Of a stretch of DNA of 64,000 bases, positions 39,704-49,513 are shown in pieces. The position numbers were made by a program, and so were the translations under genes. The stretch covers positions 1 through 64,000 of the forward strand of contig JALKBU010000048.1 of the NCBI GenBank assembly GCA_023091735.1, given 5' to 3'. Position 1 is the stretch's first letter, and each line of letters starts with the position of its first letter. The notes under the pieces are model-generated. The model was not told the origin of the DNA and searched no databases. It was given only the letters and a program-made list of their open reading frames with translations. The stretch comes from Trichomonas tenax. Lineage: Eukaryota > Parabasalia > Trichomonadida > Trichomonadidae.

Positions 39704-40936
39704 ATGAATTTCGATAAAGATGCATTTATATCCTATGTGGAGAAAATCATTTCACAAAAAGGTGGAGTTAAAGCACCTCTCACGATGCAAGCAATCGATT
39801 CTTTCTTATTTGATAATCGATGTAAAAATATCGAAGCGAGATTCATTTGTTATTATATAAAACTTAATACTGCAACAATTGAAAACTATCCTACTGAACT
39901 ATACCAAAAAATAATTGATTACGAAAATTATGCAATTGAAAATTACGATTTCAACATAAATAACATATTCAGCATAGTACCAGAGGACATTGCAAAGGTT
40001 ATTGAAGCTGATGTTCCGCGTATTTATGGCTTCTTTAAGGAAGTTTGTGAAGCATTTACTGTTTCTCCATTAAATTCGGATTACGCGCTTGGTGCATGCA
40101 AGAGAATTCTAGCATTGATCGCACGTAAAAGACCAGATATTTCCTACATCCAAGGATACGATCGTTATATGATTTATTCTTTTGCTATGGCTCTTAAAAT
40201 TGTACAATCAATTGGAATACCGGACAGGTATGCAGAGGGATTATCTTTTGAATTGATAATTCGATTTTTAGAAATATCAAATGTTGATAGAATTCTGAGC
40301 TCTCCACACACAGAAATAGCATTCATTAAAGTAGATGAACACGTTGGTGGCGTAGACAGAAGACTTGCTGAGATGTTCAACAAATATCATATTTCTTCGA
40401 TTTATTTCGCAACAAGTTGGAGAATATTGTTGTTCACCCATGTTCATTCAATCCTTGACACAATGCTGATTTGGGACAGATTTTTACTTCATTTGGAAAC
40501 ACCAGAAGAATTTGAGGACTATTTTGTTGCACTTGCATTAGCACACATCAAGCAGTGCATCAGCACATTCACAGACGATGATTTCGGATCTTTAGCAATT
40601 GAAACGATTCAAAAATATGAGAATTACAATATGAATCAAATCCTCACTGATTCCGAGAAGTACGTCGTTAAGCTACCTGTGCTCGGAGACGAAGAAACAG
40701 CAGAAACAACAGCAGCTGGTGTCTTCATGAATGTTTTAGGTGGAACTGCAAAGATAATAACAAGAATTGCTTTCAGAATAGGCATCAGAGCTCTGCAGCG
40801 TGCTATATCCCCTAATGCTCTTCCAGCGACTGTTGGTCATCCAACAAGCATAATTAATTTCGATACAACCAGTCCAAGCTTTATTGATGACTTTGCACGT
40901 GATGTCAGCTTGATTTTGGATAACCTGTATGACTAA
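39704..40936 (+). CDS. TBC-domain RabGAP
   Basis: A 410-residue protein with a TBC domain that would accelerate GTP hydrolysis by Rabs. The arginine-finger motif is IEADVPRIY (IxxDxxR) near residue 100, and the glutamine-finger region is YIQGYDRY. Later TBC helices follow (ISSIYFATSWRILLFTHVH, LDTMLIWDRFL), with the expected order and spacing. Both catalytic residues are present, so activity is plausible. The C-terminal 90 residues include a hydrophobic helix (TRIAFRIGIRALQRAI) of unknown role. A Rab11-like and a Rab5-like gene are in the same window, but pairing is unknown. Confidence 0.87.
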   Translation: MNFDKDAFISYVEKIISQKGGVKAPLTMQAIDSFLFDNRCKNIEARFICYYIKLNTATIENYPTELYQKIIDYENYAIENYDFNINNIFSIVPEDIAKVIEADVPRIYGFFKEVCEAFTVSPLNSDYALGACKRILALIARKRPDISYIQGYDRYMIYSFAMALKIVQSIGIPDRYAEGLSFELIIRFLEISNVDRILSSPHTEIAFIKVDEHVGGVDRRLAEMFNKYHISSIYFATSWRILLFTHVHSILDTMLIWDRFLLHLETPEEFEDYFVALALAHIKQCISTFTDDDFGSLAIETIQKYENYNMNQILTDSEKYVVKLPVLGDEETAETTAAGVFMNVLGGTAKIITRIAFRIGIRALQRAISPNALPATVGHPTSIINFDTTSPSFIDDFARDVSLILDNLYD

Positions 40937-41385
40937 TTTAGTGTTATTAAATTTCCTGTTTTTAATATTCTTAATTATATTCTTTTACTATTGCATGTAT
41001 ACTTCAAAAAGGCAAAAATATATACTATAACAGGAGAAAATCTATGAATGCCAACTAGTTATCGCAACATAAATAATTGTGATTTTCATAGACTGTGATT
41101 CGTCTTAATCAACTTAAAGTACCATAATATATTTATGGTTTATAGGGTTTCTGTTATCTTCGTTTTTTAACATTTTTCAAATTCAGAATTATTGGAATTG
41201 TTAGACAAAACCTTGATGGTGTGATATAGCTGCTGTAGCAAAAATGAAAAGCCACCACAGCCTTCAAAAAAAGATAATCATTTTGAAATATAATCAATTT
41301 CAACTATGAATGAAATAGATATGGCATTTAGCAATAGTATTACTGAACAACAACTGATTTAGTTACAAGAACAAAGAAAAACAAT
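40937..41385. other. Intergenic, no gene seen
   Basis: AT-rich spacer between the 3' ends of the TBC (+) and Myb (-) genes. Confidence 0.4.
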
Positions 41386-41865
41386 TTACATTTGAAACTG
41401 TAAATCAAATATATCCAACTGAGGATCGCTATCGTATTGGAATGCCTTGAAACCTGAAGATTCTATGTCCTCAATGTGCTGAATATTTTCTTTTTGATCC
41501 ATATTTTTTTCGATTTTAACCGGAATTACTTTGGATATGGAGGTCCACCTATTCTTTATATTGATTTCTGATCTGCTTGGGAAGTGGTTCGAGATCTTAG
41601 ACCATTTTGAACCATATTGTTTATATAAATCACGCAAAAGTTGGTCTTCTTCGCGTGTCCAAGGTCCGTTTGTAATACCTGGGGACAAGTAATTTTTAAA
41701 TCTTTCTCTAACCTGCCTGGCTGTTCTATCTTTTAAATAACCTGCAATTTGATTCCAATTTTTACTCTTCTGTTGTCCCAACATCGCTACAATAATCAGA
41801 TCCTCTTCTGGAGTAAACATCCTCCTGCAATTCTTTCCGGTTTTTGCATCATTCCTTGTTGCCAT
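41386..41865 (-). CDS. R2R3 Myb transcription factor
   Basis: A 159-residue protein with two Myb repeats: FTPEEDLIIVAML...NWNQIAGYLKDRTARQVRERFKNYL and PWTREEDQLLRDLYKQYGSKWSKISNHFPSRSEINIKNRW. Tryptophan spacing is canonical apart from Phe in place of the first Trp. The short acidic tail has no known domain. Trichomonas uses many such Mybs, including the protein that binds its M3 promoter element. Start at 41865; the codon before is TTG. Upstream (41905-41915) lies ACGGTTATATTATCG, which contains a Myb-type site, hinting at autoregulation. Confidence 0.92.
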   Translation of the reverse strand: MATRNDAKTGKNCRRMFTPEEDLIIVAMLGQQKSKNWNQIAGYLKDRTARQVRERFKNYLSPGITNGPWTREEDQLLRDLYKQYGSKWSKISNHFPSRSEINIKNRWTSISKVIPVKIEKNMDQKENIQHIEDIESSGFKAFQYDSDPQLDIFDLQFQM

Positions 41866-42846
41866 CAAATTTTTTTATTAAAATTTATTTTCAGAAGCTA
41901 AAAAAACGGTTATATTATCGTCCAACGTGCATTTTGATAACTCTTATTCTATTTAATTTAGAGTGTAAAACGGTACAACAACAGTACCATTGGACATTGC
42001 CGACCATAGCCACAAATATTTAAAAGTTTCAAGTTGTGATCGCTCTTAGAACATTGATTTGAAGAGCCTTTAGAATGGTTATATTACCGACAATGGACTT
42101 CTAGAAGTGATGGAAATGATACAATGATAACATTCTTTGTCTTCACATTCTAAACTTATCTTTTTTGGTCAATAAACAGAGAATGACATTTCAAAACGTC
42201 AAAAATAAATTCGCGTCGAGATACAATTATTGGTACAATCGTTATCCATCGCTAATGTTTGATTTTTTGAAATTTTATCCAAAAAAAACAAAATATTTAT
42301 CAATATTGATGGATATCATTACATCATACGCTACTAATCATAGGAATTAAGACAAAACAACTCATTCTATTATATTTTTCATTTTTTCAAAAATTAAACG
42401 AATTATACATTTTCTACATGACTATAATTATAAGTCGGACCATTGTTTATGATCCAATCATTTAAAACTCTCATTCCCGATTAAAAATCGAGCTTTATTA
42501 TAATCATTTTTCTTAATTTTTAGATCCTATATCTTATCCATGAATGGAATCATTTCGCACTGGATTAATTTCCAATTCTCTTTTTTATTTTCCAATTTTT
42601 ATAATTTTTTCATAGTTGCCATTTCCTTTCATCACATACATATGTACACGATTTTGAACTCATTGTTAAATAATTCTTTAATATTTTTCCGATTAACCTA
42701 ATGATAATGAATAATCTCAAGATCCATACAGTTTTAGATATACCATATCCAAATACACAAGTTTCTAAATCTAAATCATAATGATTTTCTTCAGATTTGC
42801 AAATAAAACTGTGATTAATTTTTATAGACTAATAAACCAGAATCCT
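41866..42846. other. Divergent region with no clear gene
   Basis: About 1 kb, AT-rich. GGTACAACAACAGTACC at 41972-41988 is a small hairpin. A 55-codon frame from ATG 42183 (MTFQNVKNKFASRYN...) looks mildly protein-like but lacks support. Downstream is T-rich. Confidence 0.35.
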
Positions 42847-43833
42847 TTATTCTTTCTTTTCTTTATCACCTTCTTTCTTTTCTCTATCACCATCTTTCTT
42901 TTCTCTATCACCATCTTTCTTTTCTTCTGTCTTGTGTTTTTTCTTCGAGAAAATGTCAACACCTAGAGCAGTGAAGACAATGATGATTCCGACCCACTGG
43001 AGACCCGTGAAGTGATGTCCGAAAACGATGGACGAGATGAGGATAGTGAAGAACTTACGGCTTGTTGTAGCGATTGATAATATGAGACCATTAGATAAGT
43101 TAAGGAAAGTGAACAAACCGATTTGTGCAATAAGATTTGAGAAGACAAACATGGCAATTTGCGGAATGTATTTTGGATGTTCCTTGATGAATGGGAAAGA
43201 TTCGATCACAGCGGTATAACTTGTGCCGCATGTGAAGAGAATATTGAAGAACTGCATGTAGAACATTGTCATATATGGGAGGTTTGTTGCAGCATTAAGC
43301 TGATCAACGATTGGGCCGTAAATTCCTTCGCAAAGTAAGGCACCGCTAACGATTACGTAGCCCAAAGTAGCATTATTGGAAGTGGATGAGTTCGCTGTAT
43401 ATCCAAATACGATCAAACCGCAGCATAAAGCGATAACGACGAAGATACGTTTCAGCGGGACCTTCTTACGGAATAAAACGATTGAACAAACCATGACAGC
43501 GATAGGCTTGGCTGATTTGACAACATTGAGCGTGGCGTAATCGGTATAACTCTTCGCCATGTTTGTAAGAAATGCGGCCAAGAAGTGTGGAAGTGCAGCC
43601 TTGAAATATGGGAATGGATTCCTTGCAATCTTAACCCTCTGGAAGAGGAGAATGATGCCTGCTGTGAGACAGCCGAAAACGAAGTTGAAGAAAAGAAGAG
43701 CGTTTTTATATTTGGCTGGGAATGGTCCATTTGGATTCTTTTTAGATAAAATCTTCTCATCGTAGTAGAAGTGAACCATAAAGCCAAAGTACATCACTGC
43801 CAATGACAGTAAAAACTTCACTGTGTGATTCAT
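42847..43833 (-). CDS. Nucleotide-sugar transporter, SLC35B/UGTrel type
   Basis: A 328-residue membrane protein with about 10 hydrophobic segments of the drug/metabolite (EamA/UAA) superfamily. Motifs such as KSYTDYATLNVVKSAKPIAVM and ATTSRKFFTILISSIVFGHHF match SLC35B members. It would carry UDP-sugar or related donors into the ER or Golgi lumen. The C-terminal tail is a 7-residue repeat (KKDGDRE) ending KEKKE, which has the K-x-K-x-x spacing of an ER retrieval signal. The frame opens at TTG 43878; the ATG at 43833 fits the promoter TTTACACGTCA at 43880-43890. Confidence 0.92.
   Translation of the reverse strand: MNHTVKFLLSLAVMYFGFMVHFYYDEKILSKKNPNGPFPAKYKNALLFFNFVFGCLTAGIILLFQRVKIARNPFPYFKAALPHFLAAFLTNMAKSYTDYATLNVVKSAKPIAVMVCSIVLFRKKVPLKRIFVVIALCCGLIVFGYTANSSTSNNATLGYVIVSGALLCEGIYGPIVDQLNAATNLPYMTMFYMQFFNILFTCGTSYTAVIESFPFIKEHPKYIPQIAMFVFSNLIAQIGLFTFLNLSNGLILSIATTSRKFFTILISSIVFGHHFTGLQWVGIIIVFTALGVDIFSKKKHKTEEKKDGDREKKDGDREKKEGDKEKKE
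42851..42929. repeat. 21-bp minisatellite in the transporter C-terminus
   Basis: About 3.8 copies of the 21-bp unit TCTTTCTTTTCTCTATCACCA (first base varies by copy), in frame, encoding the KKDGDRE heptads on the minus strand. Copies are nearly identical, so length may vary between strains. Confidence 0.85.
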
Positions 43834-44331
43834 AAATGAAATGTCAGAAATTTTGACATTTTTTGTAATTTGAATCAATTTTACACGTCAATGTTTGTCA
43901 AGAGTCATATTAGTCATGTTTTACATGACAAATTTAAATCGCTATTTGGTCGCGTTAATAGTCAAGAGTCGTTTTCACAAAAATCCATTCACACCAAAGA
44001 CGTACACATCAAGTATGTTAATATTTCAAAGTTTTATTTGTATTATAGACTCAATTTTATTTTTGAGCAATACGCAATATATGTGTTGGTTTACATATAA
44101 TTCAAGTACTGCACAACAATCTCTATCATATTTCTAATGGAATTACATCGCTTAAGAGCGATCTAACAATTTTTTTATTTAAATGCTACTTATAAACAGA
44201 AATCTTCTATAGGACTTAGTTGCATGAATGACCGTTCATTATTGGTCGGTAACATAATGAACGTTATGTCAGAATTTAAATCTCGTTAATAACAAACAAA
44301 ACACGTAATATTTCGCTATTCTATCGAGAAG
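43834..44331. other. Intergenic with promoter motifs
   Basis: TTTACACGTCA at 43880-43890 and TTTACATGACA at 43920-43930 serve the transporter gene (minus strand) 50-100 bp away. The rest, up to the end of the next minus-strand gene, is AT-rich without a gene. Confidence 0.45.
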
Positions 44332-44625
44332 TTAGTCCCAGTATGCTTGTAATAGCTCCTGTGGTGCAGGAATTGTTTTGATTGGTGGAAGTTGATGCAT
44401 CTGTTGATCAACTATTGATGGAAGAACATCAATAGGAATCTCTGGTCTATATGGAGCTTCGTGATGATGTGGAGGTAAAATTGCTTGCGAGTTAGAGCGA
44501 CGAAAATCATTATATTGAGGTGGGTAGTCATTATATGGACCACGAGGTTGGTTGTATAAATCTCTTTCCATGTATCCACCATAGCCCATTGAACTTTGTC
44601 GAGGGATGTAATTTCTTCTGTCCAT
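44332..44625 (-). CDS. Pro/Tyr/Gln-rich small protein
   Basis: A 97-residue protein rich in Pro, Tyr, Arg and Gln (RRNYIPRQSSMGYGGYMERD, PYNDYPPQYNDFRRSN), ending AYWD. No domain; likely disordered. TGCCATGTAAA at 44674-44684 lies about 50 bp upstream, supporting it as a real gene. Confidence 0.6.
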   Translation of the reverse strand: MDRRNYIPRQSSMGYGGYMERDLYNQPRGPYNDYPPQYNDFRRSNSQAILPPHHHEAPYRPEIPIDVLPSIVDQQMHQLPPIKTIPAPQELLQAYWD

Positions 44626-45103
44626 AATGCAAAATTAACAAAAATATGATGTAAAGTGCCAAATCAATCTTTTTGCCATGTAAATAGGAACAATGTCAAA
44701 TCCTTGTTAAAAGGATATAAATATATGATAATAAACAAGAGGCATATCATAAAATTAGTGAATAGAAGTGACAGACAAAGTCTGAATTATGATCAAGATA
44801 TCAAAATTTTATCATGCATTGATATTAAATCCAGTCATCTAATATATCACATTCAGAATGTCAGAACATCGTGTTATCAATATTATTATCATCAGTATCA
44901 AAGAGAAAGAATGACTGAAAATTATTCAATGAAATCCATACCAATACACGGTGCATGAATTACAAAAAGCTATATGAATGTCTCTTTACTTGCAGAAGCT
45001 TCAATATTCATATTAATTTCAAATTAATTGTTAAAGTCATGAACAATATCTCTAATGATGTATATAATAACAAAAGTGAAAATAAATCATTTTCTCATTT
45101 GCA
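44626..45103. other. Divergent intergenic region
   Basis: Holds TGCCATGTAAA (44674-44684) toward the minus gene, and AAAAGTGA (45072-45079) plus initiator-like TCATTTTCTCATTTGCA ending at the ATG 45104. A 77-codon plus frame from ATG 44725 is possible but unsupported. Confidence 0.4.
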
Positions 45104-46507
45104 ATGGATGGTTCCTCAACAATGAGATTTTTAACACAAAATCTCAAAGATGAATCGGAATCTGATGGAGAGGAACTATTAATTTCGATTCTTGAAGGAT
45201 ATTCAGATGCAAATTTTATTCAATTCCTTCAAAGAATCAACAATATTTCAACAATTCAAGATAAAACCAATTTTCTATTAGAAAATTCAGATTTATTGAA
45301 CTCAAGACCACCATTACCTTTTCCTGATATACTCGAAATCGAAAATTTCTATCATTCTATATTTCAATCAATTCAATTTAATCATAATTTCTACGAAATC
45401 ATGGAAATATTCCTTAATTTATTCGTTCTTAATTCAAATATATCATTAGATTTCTTCATCGACAACGATTTGATCGAATTTTTATTCAATCTGTTACCAA
45501 ATTGCGATTTATCATCACTTAGTATAATCTTTAACACTCTACGCATGATGGCAAAACGAAACAAACCATCTGTTCAACGAATACTCAATTTATTTGATTT
45601 TAACTTATTTACAGCAATATGCAGCAACAGCAACTGTGTTTACGATGTAATTTGCTTTACATTGACCATATCTATGCGGGATGTACCGCCAGACTTCAAA
45701 AAGGAGATTGTTTATTTTTCTATTCGAATTCTCGACAACATTTATAACGACAGCCCAGACAAGATTCAGGAACCATCAGAAATAAGTTTGCTGCTCAAAA
45801 CAATCATTTTGATCATTCAAGATTATCCAGAAAGGATAAATGAAACAATTGATATTGTTCCAATGATTAACTTGATTTTAGAAAGCAGTGACAAAGATTT
45901 GATATTCCCAGGTCTATTATATCTTTGCTATGCTGTTAAATACTTTAAATTCACTCAGAATCCGTTCTTCAATGAAGTTGATGTTAATGACAAAAAATTC
46001 GAAGCAATCAAATTCGAAGAAATTCCAAAACTGTTGACAAACACAAAGTATGGAGATCGCTGCACTATTTGCTGCTGCAAGATAATATATCACTTACTAG
46101 AACGAAGCATTAAAACGAGAATCAGCTCTTATACAATGATGCAAAAAGTTATTCCAACAATTGTCTTCTTTTGCAATGAAGGATTAGAAAGAGTTCGTCT
46201 TATATCATACAAAATAATGAAAGCTATATTAGACGCATCAAATAGAGATTACAAGAGAGTATTGTTTGATGAATTCCATCTTCAAGATGCTATCGATGCT
46301 TTAGAGTCGGAAAATGATAAATTAGTTAAATTAATTCTCGAGTTTGTATTTGAATATTGCAAGATTATGGTTACAAATGGATATCTTGATAATGTCAGAG
46401 AAACTCTTGATACAACAGAAGTTCACGAATTATTTGACACGAAATCGGAGAACGAAAAATCTGAATTAATTCAAAGTATCATCGCATTATGCTTCCCACA
46501 AGAATAA
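45104..46507 (+). CDS. Helical-repeat (ARM-like) protein, unknown
   Basis: A 467-residue soluble protein of ARM/HEAT-like helices (for example NFYEIMEIFLNLFVLN, DNDLIEFLFNLLPNC). It resembles Trichomonas ARM-repeat scaffolds but has no specific signature. The start is well supported: AAAAGTGA 25 bp and TCATTTT initiator about 15 bp upstream. Confidence 0.75.
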   Translation: MDGSSTMRFLTQNLKDESESDGEELLISILEGYSDANFIQFLQRINNISTIQDKTNFLLENSDLLNSRPPLPFPDILEIENFYHSIFQSIQFNHNFYEIMEIFLNLFVLNSNISLDFFIDNDLIEFLFNLLPNCDLSSLSIIFNTLRMMAKRNKPSVQRILNLFDFNLFTAICSNSNCVYDVICFTLTISMRDVPPDFKKEIVYFSIRILDNIYNDSPDKIQEPSEISLLLKTIILIIQDYPERINETIDIVPMINLILESSDKDLIFPGLLYLCYAVKYFKFTQNPFFNEVDVNDKKFEAIKFEEIPKLLTNTKYGDRCTICCCKIIYHLLERSIKTRISSYTMMQKVIPTIVFFCNEGLERVRLISYKIMKAILDASNRDYKRVLFDEFHLQDAIDALESENDKLVKLILEFVFEYCKIMVTNGYLDNVRETLDTTEVHELFDTKSENEKSELIQSIIALCFPQE

Positions 46508-46861
46508 CGCATTTATTCGTGAAAATATATCATAGCTCGTTTATCTGTCTAATAGCATGATGAACAAATAGCTCGCGTTCATAAATTACTGTGATTTTTA
46601 TAATCCATTATTTGATATCATTAAAAATAATCAATTTCTGGCACAATTTCTCCAGATGCCTGCTGTTCTGGAGTGTTTGTAGGAATTGATCATTTTTGAT
46701 AGTATTTATCTTTTGGATAAGATAATTGATTTTTTAAATTTTGTGTTCACATTCCTTCATAGTGGTAAAATCATTTGCATTGTGATTCAAAAGCATTAGC
46801 ACCAAGAATGAGGCGCATACACAAATATATCATTCATTGTGTGCTGATTATTTCTTATATA
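46508..46861. other. Intergenic, no gene seen
   Basis: AT-rich sequence between the ARM-like gene and the left end of the mobile element. Confidence 0.4.
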
Positions 46862-48120
46862 AGGTGTCCGGAGATGCGTGAGCATCTCGGTCTAGGAAAT
46901 AGATAAAGATATGCTACTAGCACCATTATAAAGGGTAGACATTTGTATTATATCCAAATGAATATTGAGTTATAAACACGTTCCCTACTATTTTTTTCCC
47001 CTCATTTTTAAAAATGAATTCACCCCATATTTTTGAACCTTAAAAAGACGTTTATTTTCATTTTTCATGGACATCATGTTGAGCTAACACTTTCTGCAAG
47101 AAAAAGAGTTGGCCAGCAATTCAAACAATGATAAACTTATTCAATACCTCTTGCTGATTGCATCAAGCTACAAGACATCCTATGAAAGGCGTCCCTTCAC
47201 AAGTTTCCTTAATCAAGGTTTCGTCGGAGTAAAATCTGACAAATATGCTCTGAATGAATAAGTACTCAGCTGATCTCAAACTTAGCATACTGGCAATCAT
47301 TTTCTTGAGTTAAGCTAGTTGTTAAGCTGATTTATTTATGTTTGGTTCTATAACATGGGTCCTAAACGTATGATAAACCGTCAAAACTGATAAATTATCC
47401 CTGGGGCACTTTGTGTTAACCCCTGCAATAGAAAAATCGGGTCAAACTTTCTCATATGTTTCAATATACTGAAAACAAAAATTTTCACGCTCATAATGAT
47501 ATGACTGTGATCTATGATGAGTTTTGTTTCTGTTATATGTATGAGTCTGATCTGATGAACACCGCAAAATCCAAAATGGCTTTATTATGATGACGGGATG
47601 AAATCCACAAAAATCATCTATTCATCAAAGATGTTGATTCATAGTCATGCATACGTAATTAACTTGCTGTTAATCCATGCGATTTTAATTTGTATGTAGT
47701 CCTTATTTGAATTCCTAAATTAGGCTATAAGTTAGATAAAAACATAATGCAAAGATTCCTAATTACGCAGGGTTTAAAAAATGAGAAATTTCATTTTTGC
47801 TGAAAAAAATTAATCAGGGATTCTTAATCTCAAAGCAACGACAAACTTCCATACGCTTCAGCATGAATTAAATTAATGTTGGCGAATCTATACATTTGCA
47901 TCAAAGAATAGCTCCAAAGCATCAAATATCGGTGTGCAAATTGACATATTTGCAAAATTTTGATTAAAAATGCAATAAAAATTATTTTCATCTTCATAGG
48001 TTATACTTTCATGATTAGAATGTCAAACAGTGTAAATATATGTTTTAACCATATCACGGTGCAATCAGAGTTTTTAAATGTTTATCCTAGACCGAAATGC
48101 TCACACTTATCGGGACACCA
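46862..48120. mobile_element. Decayed Tc1/mariner-like element A
   Basis: Terminal inverted repeats of 34 bp (46863-46896 and 48086-48119) match at 29 of 34 positions; both begin GGTGTCC and share GTGAGCAT and CGGTCTAGG. The element is flanked by TA (and by ATAA on both sides, 46859-46862 and 48120-48123). The length of about 1.26 kb and TA-type target site fit Tc1/mariner. Internal plus-strand fragments are protein-like but broken, for example FTSFLNQGFVGVKSDKY (about 47195-47255) and IYDEFCFCYMYESDLMNTA (about 47509-47565). The transposase family is inferred from size and ends, not proven. Confidence 0.7.
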
Positions 48121-48900
48121 TAAATCTTCGGACATCAATTTGCTATTATATCTTGTATAATCATCATGTAATACGTACATCACACATATTCCATTAAACC
48201 AAACTAGCATATAAACATATTGTCCCTTATATATAGCTTCTGAAATGCATTACATATCTTTAATGAGCATAAATAAAATTTAACAATACTATTTATTGAC
48301 TCGATATCATAACAAAGAATGTTCACGATAATAATACTAAGACATACAAAACAATTTCATGCAATTAAGCACATTTTTACACTTGCTTTGAAATTTGTAT
48401 TAAAATATCAGCAACAAAATGACAGGAAATTAATATATTCTTATTCGAAAAGCTTAAACATATTTTTTCACATCTGAAATCCGTCTAAATAGGTTTCAAA
48501 TCAATATGCTATTCAGAATCATGTATCAATTTATAATGAGTTGTGTGATATTGATTAACTAATATACTATTCATATAATATAGATCATGCAAATTTAGAT
48601 ATTACTAATTATAAAGCTTTAAATCAATTTTTGTCACATATATCAAATCTAATAACAAGGATCAAAGTATGAAAATCGAAACAGCCAAGTTTATTATTAA
48701 TCTTATGGTACCTTCTATCAGACAAGACAGTGTTCTTGTCCTAAAATAATTTTATTGAACACACAAAATAATATATGATGAGATTAATATTATAAAGAAA
48801 TGAACAAGTGAATAAAATTTGATTACACTGGAATGAATAGACAATAAAGATTCTTTAACAATAAATATTTAAAATATTCAACTACCAGACAAGAAAGGAA
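48121..48900. other. Intergenic, no clear gene
   Basis: AT-rich sequence right of element A. No gene, repeat or RNA I can support. Confidence 0.4.
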
Positions 48901-49089
48901 ATGAGTCAAAAAGTTCCTTCGAATTTAAAGCCTCCTAATAGAAAACATGTTCTACAGCAGCTGACTGACGTAATACACATATTAGATTCTTCCATTACAA
49001 TTCTAATAAAACAGAAATATTCAGACGAACTAATTTCTTATTTTTTCTGTATGTTCGCGGGACATTGTTTTCCTACACCAACATCATAA
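48901..49089 (+). CDS. Possible small protein
   Basis: A 62-codon frame starting ATG (MSQKVPSNLKPPNRKHVLQQ...) with a plausible amphipathic helix. No family, no motif upstream. It may be a real short gene or chance. Confidence 0.3.
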   Translation: MSQKVPSNLKPPNRKHVLQQLTDVIHILDSSITILIKQKYSDELISYFFCMFAGHCFPTPTS

Positions 49090-49410
49090 AGATTTGCTCA
49101 ACAAAACGTATCGCTTAGATAATATATTTCTTTATAGTTTTGATTGTTTATATTGGATCCTAAATTTCTGATCTTATTCGGTGGAAATAGACTTCAGTTT
49201 TATTGATTTGTTGCCTTGCAAATTAACTTGAAAATATGGATTATCCTTATCTGCATTCCAATTACATTTTGATGAGTCAAACAATGATAAACAAGAGGGA
49301 TCTGGAACACCGGATAATTTAAATACACCTTCATTGCTTAGAAAGTTCAAATATTAAAGGTGAAAGAATAGGCGAAATCAATTTATCAATAATTATGACA
49401 CTTTTATGGT

Positions 49411-49470
49411 TTTACTTGACAAAAATCATTATACACGACAAATACTTACATGACAGAAATGACACGTAAA
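49411..49470 (+). promoter_or_regulatory. Cluster of four TTTACATGACA-type motifs
   Basis: TTTACTTGACA (49411-49421), ATACACGACA (49431-49440), CTTACATGACA (49445-49455) and TGACACGTAAA (49460-49470, opposite orientation) within 60 bp, ending 43 bp before the ATG at 49514. The densest cluster in the window. Confidence 0.6.
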
Positions 49471-49513
49471 TATCTTTTTTCTGAGTGTAAACGGACAAAA
49501 ATTTTATAAATCA

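Noticed and set aside
42165..42350. 61-codon ORF, opening with TTG
   Set aside because: Only 55 codons from an ATG, no family and no promoter motif.
46863..48119. CRISPR or prokaryotic IS reading of the inverted repeats
   Set aside because: Clearly eukaryotic gene context; the size and TA flanks fit Tc1/mariner.
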